From positions 62,001 through 126,000 of the forward strand of contig JAGTXO010000029.1 of the NCBI GenBank assembly GCA_019448385.1: a stretch of DNA of 64,000 bases, written 5' to 3'. Under the pieces are notes generated by a model. It did no database searches, was not told where the DNA came from, and saw only the letters and a list, made by a program, of their open reading frames with translations. Positions 31,756-42,230 of the stretch are shown here, piece after piece (positions within the stretch are counted from its first letter, which is position 1; every line of letters starts with the position of its first letter). Both the position numbers and the translations under genes were made by a program. This DNA is from Diacronema lutheri (lineage: Eukaryota > Haptophyta > Pavlovophyceae > Pavlovales > Pavlovaceae).

Positions 31756-32796
31756 ATGGCCGATATCCCGCGCGTCGGCCGCCGCGTCGCGAGCACGCAC
31801 AAGTACTACGTGCGTCGGTCGCATCGCGAGGAGACGCGAGCGCTACTCGTGCTCGTGCTTTTCGTCGTTGCGCTCGTCGGCTTCCAGGCCTTCCTCGTCA
31901 ACTGCCGCAAGCGGCACGACGCGCTCTACATCGGCGTGTCGCTCGCGGGCCTGTGGGTGATACCGGCCTTCGGCGCGACGTGGCTGATGTGGCCATGGAC
32001 GCTGCTCGTGTGGTCGGCGTTCACGCTGGTCGTCGGCCACGTCATGTTTCTGGCCACGCGCAAAGAGCTCGCGCAGACGACGCCGCGCACCGTGTACGCC
32101 TTCTTCTCGGCGGTCACGCGCTCGTGCTTTGCGCTCGGCGTCGCCGGCTACGCGCTGATGATCGTCGACTTTTTGCACATGGAGGAGCTGGTCGGGTTGC
32201 GCGGGTACGTCGCGCCGCTCGGCGGCACGCTGCTCTGCTACGGCCTCTACCTCGGCGTGCTCACGCGCGACTGCGCGTCGCTCACGTCGGAGCTGATGGC
32301 GAGCCGGATGGGCTTCAGCGCGCGCGACGAAGAGAGCCGGCGGGAGCTGGCGCCGACGGCGTGCTGCGTGTGCGGCGGCGAGCTCGTTGTTGCGGGCGCG
32401 GCGCGCGCCGGCGACGACCACGCCGCCGCGTCCAGCTCACACGACGAGCTCGCACCGCTCATCGAGCCGGCGAGCGCGCGGATCGAGAACCCTTTTGAGG
32501 GCTGCCTCGACGCCGCACAGCCCGAGCCGATCGTCACGCTCGAGTGCGGCCACCGCTACCACGAGCAATGCATCCGCGGCTGGACGCTCATCGGCAAGAA
32601 GGACACGTGTGCCTACTGCTGCGAGCGCGTCGAGCTCAAGCAGGTCTTCCCCTGGGAGCGCCACTCGCTGCTTTGGCTGCAGCTGCTTGACGCGATCCGG
32701 TACCTCATCGTGTGGAACCCGATCATAATCGTCTTCGTTGACTCCGTCTTGCCGCTCGTCGCGGGCCGCGGCGGCGGTTCGATCGGTGGGTACTGA
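31756..32796 (+). CDS. RNF121: RNF121-type membrane RING ubiquitin ligase
   Basis: This intronless protein of 346 residues follows RNF121/RNF175 along its whole length: N-terminal helices (LLVLVLFVVALVGFQAFLV), GLWVIPAFGATWL, the conserved ATRKELAQTTPRTVY loop, CYGLYLGVLTRDCASLTSEL, a RING finger (CCVCGG, LECGHRYHEQCIRGW, CAYCCERVEL) and the final PWERHSLLWLQLLDAIRYLI..WNP. RNF121 is an ER/Golgi E3 ligase linked in animals to quality control and surface delivery of voltage-gated channels (zebrafish sodium channels). Here it sits between a voltage-sensor enzyme and a Ca channel, which is suggestive. An acidic insert separates the two halves of the RING. Confidence 0.95.
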   Translation: MADIPRVGRRVASTHKYYVRRSHREETRALLVLVLFVVALVGFQAFLVNCRKRHDALYIGVSLAGLWVIPAFGATWLMWPWTLLVWSAFTLVVGHVMFLATRKELAQTTPRTVYAFFSAVTRSCFALGVAGYALMIVDFLHMEELVGLRGYVAPLGGTLLCYGLYLGVLTRDCASLTSELMASRMGFSARDEESRRELAPTACCVCGGELVVAGAARAGDDHAAASSSHDELAPLIEPASARIENPFEGCLDAAQPEPIVTLECGHRYHEQCIRGWTLIGKKDTCAYCCERVELKQVFPWERHSLLWLQLLDAIRYLIVWNPIIIVFVDSVLPLVAGRGGGSIGGY

Positions 32797-32804
32797 AGGG
32801 GGAA

Positions 32805-32820
32805 GGGGGGGGGGGGGGGG
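32805..32820. repeat. Run of 16 G between convergent genes
   Basis: A pure G16 tract lies in the 82-bp gap between the RNF121 stop and the Ca-channel stop, within a wider G/A-rich patch. Confidence 0.9.
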
Positions 32821-32878
32821 AGCAAGGGCCGAGGGGGGACTTCGGGGGGAAACAGTGTGAAAACAGAATCGGTCTCTC

Positions 32879-35800
32879 TCAAGCCGGTAGTACCTGCGCT
32901 GGCTTGACACCGGGCGATTTCGCGCCGTACTGCAGCACGGCTCGCGACCGCTGGTGCAACTCCGAGCCCGACGCCGCCGCAGAGGCCCCGGCCAAGGCCG
33001 CGGCCGATGCTTTCAAGACGCCGCCGCACCGTATTCTCTCGCCCTCGTCGGTGCCGGCGTGCGCCGGCTCGTCCTGCGCCGGCTCGTCCTGCGCCCTCTG
33101 CGTCGCCACAAAGTTGCGGTACCTGCGCGCCGCGAGGCGACGCGCGCCGAGGAGGACAGGGCGCATGCTAAGGGCGCACGGACGCCAACCCGGTAACGGC
33201 ACGTGCCGTGCCCTCGCCCTCCGCCCCACGGCGCGCGCACCGGTGCTGCAGAAGCGAGACGAGGTAGGACGTCATCGCGCTGTGCTCGGCCGCGTCGCCG
33301 CCGCGCACCGCGGCCGCCCGGCTGTTCGAGACCTTGTCCGCTTCTCGCGCCTGCGCAGAGACGGCCGCGGCGGCGTGGCGAGCGGTGAGCGACGCGCGCG
33401 CACGCCGAGCGGGTCGCTCCGCGGCTGGGCGGCCGAGCGGCGCGCGCGCACAATCTTGCGCGTCTCATCGCACAGCGGGAGGGGCACGCCGACGTGCGAA
33501 TTGACGATGGCGGTCATCGTCTCCATAAAGTGGATCTCGCCATCGTGGTCGGGCACGTCGATGCGTTGCAGCCGCTTGAGGAGCTGCGCCCTGCTCGCCG
33601 CCGGCTTCATCCCGCCGAGCCCGAGGGGCGCGCTCAGCTGCGCGAGGATGGGCAGCAGCTGGAACGACTTGATCGTGAACGTGCCCTTCGGGTCGTAGCG
33701 CATCCAGATGTCGCGAAACTCCTGCGCGCGCGCAAAGCCGCCGGCGGCGGCGGCGGATCGGTTGAGCGCGCGCCGCCGGCGGGCGCGCGGCGAAGGCGGC
33801 GCGCGGGCGCGCGCGCGCCTCGAGCTGCTCGACGGTGATTGGCTTGCTCTCTGAGCCGATGGCCGAGAAGTTCTCGAGGATGACGCCGATGACGAGGTTG
33901 AGAAGGATGGCCTGGCCGAGGATCCAGTAGGACAAGAAGTAGAGCGCGGCGATCGTCGTCGAGCCGCACGCGCCCGCGCTCGCGTCGGTGCAACGCGCCG
34001 CGTTGTCCGCCCAATCGGCGCCCATCGCGTCGTGCATGAGGCAATTCCAGCTCTCGCCGGTGGAGCACCGGAAGAGCGTGAGCAGCGAGACCCAGAAGCC
34101 GCGAAAGTTTGCGTGCCGCGTGAGGCACTCGCCAAACGGCACGTCCGCGAAGAGGAAGACGCCCGCGATGGCGTAGATGTACATGACGAGGCCGAGAAGC
34201 AGCCCGACGTTCTGCAGCGCGGGCAGCGAGCTCCACAGCGTGACGAGCAGCGTGCGCAGCCCTTTGGCCGTCTTGACGACGCGCAGCAGCCGCACGACGC
34301 GGAACATGCGCAGCACGCGCAAGGTGTTCGGGTTGATCGGCAGCACGAGCGCGCCGCCCGCGAGCTCGAGCGTCAGGTCGACGACGGACAGTACGACGAG
34401 CAGCGCGTCGAAGGCGTTCCACCCGTTCGTGATGTACTGCCGGCCGCCGAGCGCGGTGAGCTTGAGCATCATCTCGGCGCAGAAGACGAGCGCGAACGCG
34501 TAGCTGAGCGCCTGCACGCCGAGCGAGTAGCCGCGCGGCGAGTCGTGCCACTCGAGCATCATCACGACCGCGTTGGCGACGATCGCGCACATGATGCCCA
34601 GCTCGAAGGCGCTCGACTGCACCAGCCGGAACGCGCGCTGCCGCGCGGGCAGGCGCGACGGGCACGTGAACTGGCGGATCGGCCGCATCGCGTACACGGC
34701 GCGCTGCGCCTCCATCCAATCGCGCTGGCTCGCCGTCATGAAGGCGGTGCCGTCCGCGCGCTTGCGCAGCGTGTTGAACGTGTCAAGCACGACGCCGACG
34801 AACATGTTCCACACGAGGAAGGCGCCGGCGAAGATCCACACGATGAAGAAGAGCGCGAAGAGCACCCGCGGCGACCTGTCGTCGCGCAGCGGTGCGCGGT
34901 CGATGTCGGTCGCGTAGATCGCGCGGAACATGACGGACGGCCAGCCCTCGAGCCCGACCATCTCGAGGAGCACGAGGACGCCGACGCCGACGTGATCAAA
35001 GTTGCCGAACGGCGGGTTCACCCAACGGCCGCCCGCGGCGAGGCACTCGGCGCGGCTGGGGGACATTCCGTCGGTGCACTCGTAGAACTTGCCCTTGAAG
35101 AGCTGCACGCCGACGATCGCAAAGACGAGCACGAACATGCCCATCAGCAGCGACACGTTGGCGCACTGCGGCACGGCCATGAAGAGCGACGTGACCACCT
35201 TCTTCATGCCCGCGACCCGGTTCGCCATGCGCAGCGGCCGGAGCGCGCGCACGACGCGCAACGCCTTGAGCCACGAGAGGCGCGTGCTCACGTCGCCTCC
35301 CGACTCCTCGAGCGCGAGCAAGACGACGGAGATGGAGACGATAGCAAAGTCGAGCACGTTCCACGCCGAACGCAGGTACGCACTTCCTGCCGGCCAGACG
35401 AAGCCAAGCGCGACCACCTTGACGAGCATCTCGACAGCGAATGCGAGCGTGAAGATCCAGTTGAGCACGCGCAGCACGTCGGTCGTGAGCGCCGTCTGGC
35501 TCGGCGTGTCGTACGCGAGCGAGATGGACGAGGCGCAGATGAGCACGAGCACGGCGCGATCAAAGTGGCCGCCCGACAGCAAACGCACGCACGCGCGCCG
35601 GACCGGGTGGCTGCGCGAGAAGAGGGCAAGAGAGCGGTCGGGCCGCACGTCGGGCTCAGTCGTGCCGCCGAGCGACACGCCGCGCGGGTTGGCCGCGGGC
35701 GAGAGCGCGGGCAAGCCCTTGCGCACGGCGACCGGGTCGTCGGCGCCACCGCCGCACCCGGCCGCTGCCGCCGCTGCTGCCGCCGCCGCCATTGTTGTTG

Positions 35801-38186
35801 CGCCGGCGGTGCCGAGGGGGCCAAGGCCGACGCCGAGGCCGCTCACCGTGGTGCGCGTCGACGACCTGTTCGCGCGTTGGAAGAGGAGTTGCGAGATGGA
35901 CTGCACGCCCTCGGGCAGCGCGTTGGCGCCCGCAAAGGGGCGCGAGTGCAGCTCGGCGAGGATGGCTCGCGAGCCGGCGCCATCGTGAATCCGCTGCGCG
36001 TGCTCGTCGTCGACGTGCACGAGCGTGCCGAAGGCGAAGACGATCTTGCCCGTCCCCTCGACGCGGCTCGCCTTCTCCGCGTCGCTCAGCGCCTGCGCAT
36101 CGTCGTCCAAGTCGATCTGCCGCAGGATGATCGCGACGAAGAGGTTGAAGACGACGTAGTTGCCCAAGATGAAGAGCGACAAGAAGTAGAGCGTCGCCAG
36201 CTCGCGCGACGCCGCGTTCTGGTAGAGCGTCTCGAGCCCGTGCGCCGTGTCAAAGTAGACCTCGTTCCAGTTCTCGCCCGAGATCACGATGAAGATTGAG
36301 ATGCACGCCATCGCGAGCGAGTCAAAGTTTGCGGACGGGACGCCGTCGCCGTCGAAGCGCGGGTTGCGCCCGCGCGGCGGCTGCGTGTAGATGCCGCCGA
36401 AGAGCTCAATGCCGAGGAGCGCGTAGACGATCACGAGGAGGAGGAGAAGCAGCGCGAGGGAGGAGACCTCGCGCAGCGAGCCGACGAGCGCGCGCATCAG
36501 GCGGTTGAGCCCGTCGAGGGATCGGACGAGTTTGAGCACGCGCACGAGGCGCAACAGCCTGAAGGTGCGCAGCACGGCCAGGTTGACGAAGGACGCGCCG
36601 GTGAAGTCGAGCGCCACCTCGAGCAGCGAGAGGAGCACGACGGCCGCGTCGAAGCGGTTGAAGGCGTCGCGCATCGCGTTGCGCGCCCCCATCGCGAGCA
36701 GCTTTGCGAGCAGCTCGAGGCTGAAGACGACGGTGAGCGCGTAGTTGAGCGAGGCGAGGATGAGCTCCTCCTCGACGGGCTGGCCGTAGTACTCGCAGCA
36801 CATGAGCAGCGTGTTGAGCATGATCGCGCCGTGGATGCCATGTCGGAAGGGCGCGGCCGAGACGAGCGCGTAGCACCGGCGCTGCAGCCATGGCCGGCCG
36901 GCCATGTCGAGGTCCATGATGCCGTCGCCGTCCTCGTCCGCGTACCGCTCCTCCGCCTCGGCGGCCGCCGGAGCGCCGTGCGCGCGGTCGCTCTCGCGGT
37001 TGAACGCGTCGGTGAGGACGGCGAGGAAGAGCTGCACAACGAGGAAGGCGCCGAAGGCGACGACGAGCACAAAGTAGGCCCACGTGTACAGGTGCGCGCC
37101 GTCCTGCGCAAAGTACATGTTGTCCACCCAGCCCTCGAGCGTGATCGACTGGAAGATCGTGATGAACGCCGCCCACGTGTGGTCGAAATGCGTGATCCCA
37201 AAGTTTGGGTTGTCCGACTCGACGCACGACGAGCGAGCGCCGCGCGCGCCGCCGCGCGTCAGCTGCGGCACCAGCCCGGACGCGCCGCAGCGGCACTCAG
37301 CGGGCGGCGGGCACTGGTACGTGAGCGGGTCGCCAAACGGATTGCACACGTCGCCCGTGCTCGCCCAGGCGCCGCCGTCGTCCGGCGCCCAGCATTGGTG
37401 GCGCAGCTGGCCGTTGAAGAGCTGCACGCCGAGCACGCCGAAGATGAGCAGGAAGAAGAGGAGAACGCCCACCACGTTGCCCAGTTGCGGGAGCGAACCG
37501 AGGAGCGAGCCGATGAGCTCGTGCATCCCCGGCAGCTGCGTCAGCGTGCGCAGCGGCCGCAGCACGCGCACCGCGCGCAGCGACGTGAGGACGCTCGCGC
37601 TGCTGCCGCCGCCGCCCCACGTGCTCGCGAGGTCAACCCAGCCCGACACGACGCAGGTGAAGTCGACCCAGTTCCACTTGTCGCGGAGGTAGGCGTTGCG
37701 GTGGAGGACGAAGCCCATCGCCAGCACCTTGACGATCATCTCGAGCGTGAAGAGCGGCACGAGCACCGAGTTGAAGACGAGGTAGGCGCGCTGCCGATCG
37801 GCGTACGCCGCGCTCGTCGTGTCGAGGAGCGGATCGACGGTCGCCATCTGCAGGCAGCTCGCCAGGATGGCGGCCATTGCGGCGCGGTCGAACATCGGGT
37901 GGCGGATCATCCGGATGCACACGAGCCGCAGCGGGTTGTCCGGCGCCAGGCAGAAGAGCGCGCGCTGCAACTCGTACCGCCCGTCAATCTGCTCGGCGTT
38001 GAGCATCTCGCCGAGCAGGTTCTCGGCGGCCGTGCGGCTGCCGCGCCGGCTCTCGCGCGTGGACGTGCCGCGGCTCAGCGCTACGGACGGCCTCTCATCG
38101 CCCGTCTCGCCCACCGGCTCATTGAGCGCAGGCGCATGGCTCGGGTCGCCCTCCGGAGCCTGCTCATCCTTGCGCGCGTCCGCCAT
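32879..38186 (-). CDS. Four-domain voltage-gated calcium channel alpha-1-like subunit
   Basis: Four exons (38186-33819, 33721-33452, 33350-33241, 33122-32879) encode about 1,663 residues with four S1-S6 repeats. S4 helices are Arg-rich in each (LRAVRVLRPLRTL, LRTFRLLRLVRVLKLV, LKALRVVRALRPLR, LRVLRMFRVVRLLRVVK). The filter residues are Glu in all four: TLEGW (Glu351), SGENW (Glu638), GLEGW (Glu1080), TGESW (Glu1378), the EEEE ring of Ca-selective Cav channels. The C-terminus has the Cav EF-hand/GPHH region (EFRDIWMRYDPKGTF, APLGLGGMKP) and SYLVSLLQHRYRNF where Cav channels carry the calmodulin-binding IQ motif. The first intron has a GC donor (GAG|GCGCGC); no GT lies nearby. The ATG at 38186 is preferred; an open frame extends to 38462 but is Arg-rich and unlike the channel. 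Confidence 0.95.
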
Positions 38187-38689
38187 CCGCGCGGTGCACG
38201 AGCGCGCGGGCGGCGGCGCGGACGCGCCCGCGCCGTCGGCTTCCCACACCTGCGCGGACGCGAGGGGAAGCGGGCGGCGAAGAGCGCACGCACAGCGGCC
38301 GCGGTCCGAGGCCATCAGCCGACCTGCGCTCTCGCGCCGAGATGCACGGCGCGACGCGCGCGCGCATCGGTGCGCCGCGCGTTGCGCGCCACACGCCATG
38401 GCGCGCAGCGCGGCGCAAGGGCGGCTCGTCCGGAGGAGCCGCAAAGCGCACCTCGGTGACACGCAGCGGTAACTTGCTCGAGCTACCCGCGCGCAACGTC
38501 GGCGTAGCGCTGGCCGGCCGGTGCCAGCCTAGCGCTCCGGTCCAACGCCCAGGCGACGAAGTGCGGACCCCTCGCCACCGCTGGCCTCAAGTCGTTACCA
38601 CTTGTTTGAGCGAAAATCGTGGTATCATAGGGTTATATAAAAGAGCGGACTGCCTTGCCTCGCCGTGGTGCTCCACCGTTGGGGTGGCG
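38187..38689. promoter_or_regulatory. 503-bp divergent region of the Ca channel and ARM/IQ genes
   Basis: The right part is AT-richer and holds TTTGAGCG at 38605-38612 and a TATA box just before the ARM/IQ gene. The left part stays open in the channel frame but looks non-native. Confidence 0.5.
38634..38643 (+). promoter_or_regulatory. TATA box
   Basis: TATATAAAAG is a canonical TATA element 46 bp upstream of the ATG at 38690. It is the clearest core promoter element I found in the window. Confidence 0.6.
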
Positions 38690-39741
38690 ATGGCCACGGA
38701 CGTGGGACTCTTCAACATCGCGCCGCAGCCGCCGGCGCGCCGGCCCGCCGGCCAAAGTCGGAGCCCGCGCGCGCCGCAGCTTGGCCTGCCGCCTTCGCGC
38801 CGGCTGCTCTCCGCGGTCGGCGGCAAGACGGCACGCACACGCGTGGCGGTCCTGCTAGCGCAGGCCTCGCGCCACGAGGCGGCGATGGTGCGCCAGTCGG
38901 CTGTACAAGAGATTGCGCTGCTCGCGTCGTTCGACGGCTCGATGCGCGCGGAGATCATCCTTGCCAAGGGCGACTTTGCGCTCGTGCGCGCGCTCAAGTC
39001 GGCGACATCCGAGCCGGTGCTCCTTAAGTGGCTGCTCGTCGCGCTCTCGCACCTCGCGGTCGACGATCGGACGCGGCAGCGGCAAAACTCGGCCGTGCCG
39101 CGGATGGTGCAGCTCCTCGATTCGCACGTGAGTGCCGTCGCCGAGGCGAGCGCGCAGGCTCTCCTCGCGCTTGCGCCCTCCGCCGTCTGCCGCGAGACGC
39201 TCGAGCGCTGCGCGCGCGCCGACACGCTCTCACGCGCGCAGGCGCTGCGCGATGGCGTTGCGACGGCGGGCGCGGTGCGGCACAGCCCGCGCGACGCGCC
39301 GCTGTTACCCCTAGGCGCGCGCGCGAATCATTTGGTGGCCCTGAGCGGCGCGGGGAGCGAGGCGACCCTCATCCAGGCGCGCGTGCGCGGACGCGCCACG
39401 CGAGAGCGCTTCTTCGCGGCGCGCGAGTTCCGCACGGAGCAGGCCGAGCGTGCTCGTGCGAGGCAGAGCGCGCGTCTCATTCAGGCGAGGAGCCGCGGGG
39501 CCCTCGTTCGCGTTGAGCTTGCCAACGGGCGGCAGGTGCGCGCGCCGCGCGCGCGCCGCGCCCACGCTGGCGGTGCGTTGCGCTGCGAGCGACGCCTGCC
39601 GCCCAGCTCATGCACGCCGCTGCACGCCTCCGCTGCCTCGCGCAACGCGGCATAGGTTGCCCTCGCGACCGACGACACCGGACTCTCGACCACAGTTGCA
39701 CCGCACGCCGATACCTCCGGCGCTCGTACCGCGCACGATGA
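38690..39741 (+). CDS. Armadillo-like helical protein with IQ motifs
   Basis: Exon 1 (38690-39535) encodes 282 residues. Helical repeats such as VRQSAVQEIALLASFDGSMR and EPVLLKWLLVALSHLAVDD resemble armadillo/HEAT units. Two IQ-type calmodulin sites follow (LIQARVRGRATRERFF and LIQARSRGALVRVEL). A GTGCGC donor at 39536 and a CAG at 39604-39606 join in phase 0 to a second exon (39607-39741) ending in ARRYLRRSYRAR and a stop. The second exon is basic and short, so the true end is less sure. A calmodulin-binding scaffold beside a Ca channel is a natural reading, but inferred. Confidence 0.6.
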
Positions 39742-39958
39742 CGAGAGAAGCCATCTCGCGTGTACTCTCACCGTCACCCGCGCCGCAAATGGCCCGCACG
39801 TGCACCTTCGCTTCGCCACATCTTTGGCCGCACCCAACCTTCCGGTACGCCGGCACGTGCGTACGTACCTCGGATGCGCACGCGCAAGCCGGTGTGCACG
39901 CTCCGCCCGCTCGTCCTTCATATACCGCGCGCTATTTCGTTGCTCGCGCCGCGGATAG

Positions 39959-40402
39959 GTGCTCAACGAGCAAGCCCGCCTTCAACACCGACTGCTCTCG
40001 CAGGTTTCGCCCTTTTGCAGCGCGCTCGACGCGCTCGCGGCCTGTGCGCCAGGAGATCCCGTGCGCGCCGTCGCAGAGAGCGTGGCAGCTGTGCCGAAGC
40101 TGCGATCATTTAACCCCACGGGGTCCGCGGCCAAACTTGAGGTGCTGCCGGCAGACGCGCTTGCGAGCTGCACGCCGTTCACCGATGCGCTCGACGCTCT
40201 TGCCGAGGCCATCCCTCGCGACGCTGCGGGAAACGTTGCTGTGGGCTCGGCCGCCACCGACCAGGAGCGAATAGCCGCCTCACGAGCGGATGCTGCTCAG
40301 CTCGAAGCCAACGCCACGCTCGCGGTCGATTCGCCCTTCACGCAGGCGCTCGACAAGCTGGGCCACAGCAAGTGCCAACAAGAAGAGAATGGCGAGTGCT
40401 AG
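39959..40402 (+). CDS. Possible exon of an unknown protein with three S/T-P-F-x-x-ALD repeats
   Basis: The open frame has no ATG at its head; it begins right after GCGGATAG, which could be a splice acceptor, so upstream exons are likely. The motif occurs three times, SPFCSALDALA, TPFTDALDALA and SPFTQALDKLG, about 54 residues apart, which argues for real coding. It ends KCQQEENGEC. I do not recognise it. Its last 120 bp overlap the convergent minus-strand frame. Confidence 0.35.
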   Translation: MLNEQARLQHRLLSQVSPFCSALDALAACAPGDPVRAVAESVAAVPKLRSFNPTGSAAKLEVLPADALASCTPFTDALDALAEAIPRDAAGNVAVGSAATDQERIAASRADAAQLEANATLAVDSPFTQALDKLGHSKCQQEENGEC

Positions 40403-40825
40403 CGCGCACACAAGTGCGCGCGGCACGCGCGCTGCGCGCTGCGCGAGAAGCCGCACGATGCGCGAATCAATCAGCACCGTGACTTCGATGTGGTCGCTGA
40501 TCTCGGCGGCCGTGTGCGTGCCGACAAATTTGAGACGCCCAGCTTGTGCGTCTCGAGCTCGCCGGTGAGTGGATCGGCGCAGCGCAGCGCCAAGGAGCTG
40601 TATGCATCGCCAGAGTGCCGTGCGGTCCTCATGTCTGTCGTCGCGTGCGCCCAGCGCAGGCCACTGTACGCGTCGCGGACCACCGTGAGGCGCGCCTGGT
40701 CCTCCGGCTGAATAAACGAGTAGCTGTTCACCTGCCCTTCTCTTCTTCAAAGTCAGCTTTGGCTGCTTGGCATCGGGAGCCTAAACGCGGAGGATGACAG
40801 TGATAATGAGGCCCGGGAGGAGAGA

Positions 40826-40847
40826 GGGGGGGGGGGGGGGGGGGGGG
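40826..40847. repeat. Run of 22 G
   Basis: A pure G22 tract; on the minus strand it is a C22 run inside a probable intron (GTAAGA donor at 40887 to GTTTAG near 40790). Confidence 0.9.
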
Positions 40848-40951
40848 ATGGAGAGTCCCCCCAGAGCGCTCTTACCGGTATCTCATGGCAGGGGTCGAGG
40901 ACGGCGCCACAGGCGCGGCCGAAGCCGAAGGCAAGCTGAGTAAGCCCAGAA

Positions 40952-40970
40952 CCCCTAACACTAACCCTAA
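40952..40970 (-). repeat. Short telomere-like hexamer array
   Basis: The minus strand reads TTAGGGTTAGTGTTAGGGG: two TTAGGG units around a one-base variant. TTAGGG is a common algal and animal telomere unit. The array is too short to call a telomere remnant with confidence. Confidence 0.4.
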
Positions 40971-41645
40971 TTCTGACAGTCGGTGGGACCGTTGCCGAGA
41001 GTGGTAGTCCTATTCCGTTTGCGTTCCCATGGCGCGGCGAGTGAGTCCGTTCCGTACAGGAAATTGCGTCGAGAGTATGTCGATGGTCTCGCAAGCCCCA
41101 TTCGTCAATTAATCACCTGAAAGGGCTACTACTTTTTTGACATTATTTTGGCGCAATATTTGTTAAATGCCGACGAGTTGCGCGCCTCGAGCTATGACAG
41201 CGATGACGATTATAAAGCAAATCATCTTCACAATATTTTAAAAACAGCTCAAGGCGCCAACGACCAGAATCGCGACGAGGCACGAGTTAACAAGGGGTGA
41301 GCGCGGTATCGTCGGCGACCGCACCCGGCGAGTTCTTTCGGAAGTCCAGAGATTCGAACTTTAATAGGTTTGCTCCAAACGGGCGCTCCTCCTTGTGAAG
41401 GGTCGTCCGCGCTCCTGCTGCCATCGCCACCATCGAAGATGCCGCCGCCATCGCCGCCGTACATGTCGAACGAAATTCGCCTCTGAAGCTTCCGCGACGC
41501 TCGCAGGCGGAGGCGCGACCCTGCGCCGAGCCGCGCTCATTGAGCATCGAATTATATATTGGAACGTGCAGCCTGAGATCGTGAGGACGGCATGGTATCA
41601 CGTGTCGCGCCACCGCATGAGAGCTGCTCGAGAGCCGAAACGCCC

Positions 41646-42230
41646 CTACGCCGCCGCCGCACCACCAAAACAGCGCCCGCCGCCCCCCTGCGCCATGAGC
41701 GCCACCTCAAGCGAGCGCATGGAGAAGACACTGCGCGCGGGCGCGCGACTGGACGCGCGCTGCGCGGCGAGCGGGGCGATAAATTGCAGGCGCGCGTGGA
41801 TGAGCTGCGCATGGCCGCGCGCGGCCATCGTGCCGACGTGCGAGATGAGCACCTGCCGCGCGGCCGCCGCGGCGGCCGCCGCGCTCAGGCCCATGCGATT
41901 GCAGTTTGCGCCCCGCCGCCGCAGAGATGTCAGCGATGAGGCTGTAGAGGCCGGCACTGACCTCGTTTAAGCCGCCCACGACCGCACCGCGCACGGGCGC
42001 CACCGAGCAGTACTTGGCCTCGATCGGCCCGATCGTCGCGTTCTCGGTGCCCGCACCCGGCTGCGCAAGGCCAATTTCGCGGTCAAGCGCGCGCGCCTAG
42101 CGCAGGTACGCCGGGGCCGCTCGCGTCGGCCGACACCGTCGTGCGCGCCAGACGAGTACCACGATTCGCAAAAGCTGATCATCTTCACCTCGACGAGCTC
42201 GACGCCACGCGCGTTATCGTGCTATGACTT
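41646..42230 (-). pseudogene. Decayed coding fragments, family unknown
   Basis: Minus-strand pieces with good codon bias lie in different frames: GVELVEVKMISFCESWYSSG near 42200-42140, REIGLAQPGAGTENATIGP and GAVVGGLNEVSAGLYSLIAD (42095-41915), then VLISHVGTMAARGHAQLIHA and FSMRSLEVALMAQ (41870-41690). Frame changes without plausible splice sites suggest a broken gene. I do not recognise it. Confidence 0.3.

Larger units (their letters stand above)
40280..41464 (-). pseudogene. Unknown multi-exon gene or gene remnant with C-terminal membrane helix
   Basis: Pieces in order: a start at 41464 (MYGGDGGGIFDGGDGSRS... to KPIKVRISGLPKELAG near 41325), a candidate exon ending at a GTAAGA donor (LAFGFGRACGAVLDPCHEIP, 40888-40938), an exon after GTTTAG near 40790, a frame VNSYSFIQPEDQARLTVVRD (40731 down to about 40530), and a one-base-shifted frame FVGTHTAAEISDHIEVTVLI ending in a hydrophobic helix ALVCALALAILFLLALAVAQL split from RLRE. 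The change of frame near 40527 has no plausible intron, so the gene is broken or the sequence has an error. No family recognised. Confidence 0.35.

Noticed and set aside
34032-36299. Plus-strand open frame of 755 codons
   Set aside because: It is antisense to the Ca-channel exon; its Arg/His/Glu-rich product is the shadow of GC-rich codons and has no motifs.
36831-38459. Plus-strand open frame of 542 codons
   Set aside because: Antisense shadow of the Ca channel's first repeats.
38187-38462. N-terminal extension of the Ca channel
   Set aside because: In frame, but Arg/Ala-rich and unlike the channel; the ATG at 38186 (MADARKDEQAPEGD) begins natural-looking sequence. Not excluded.
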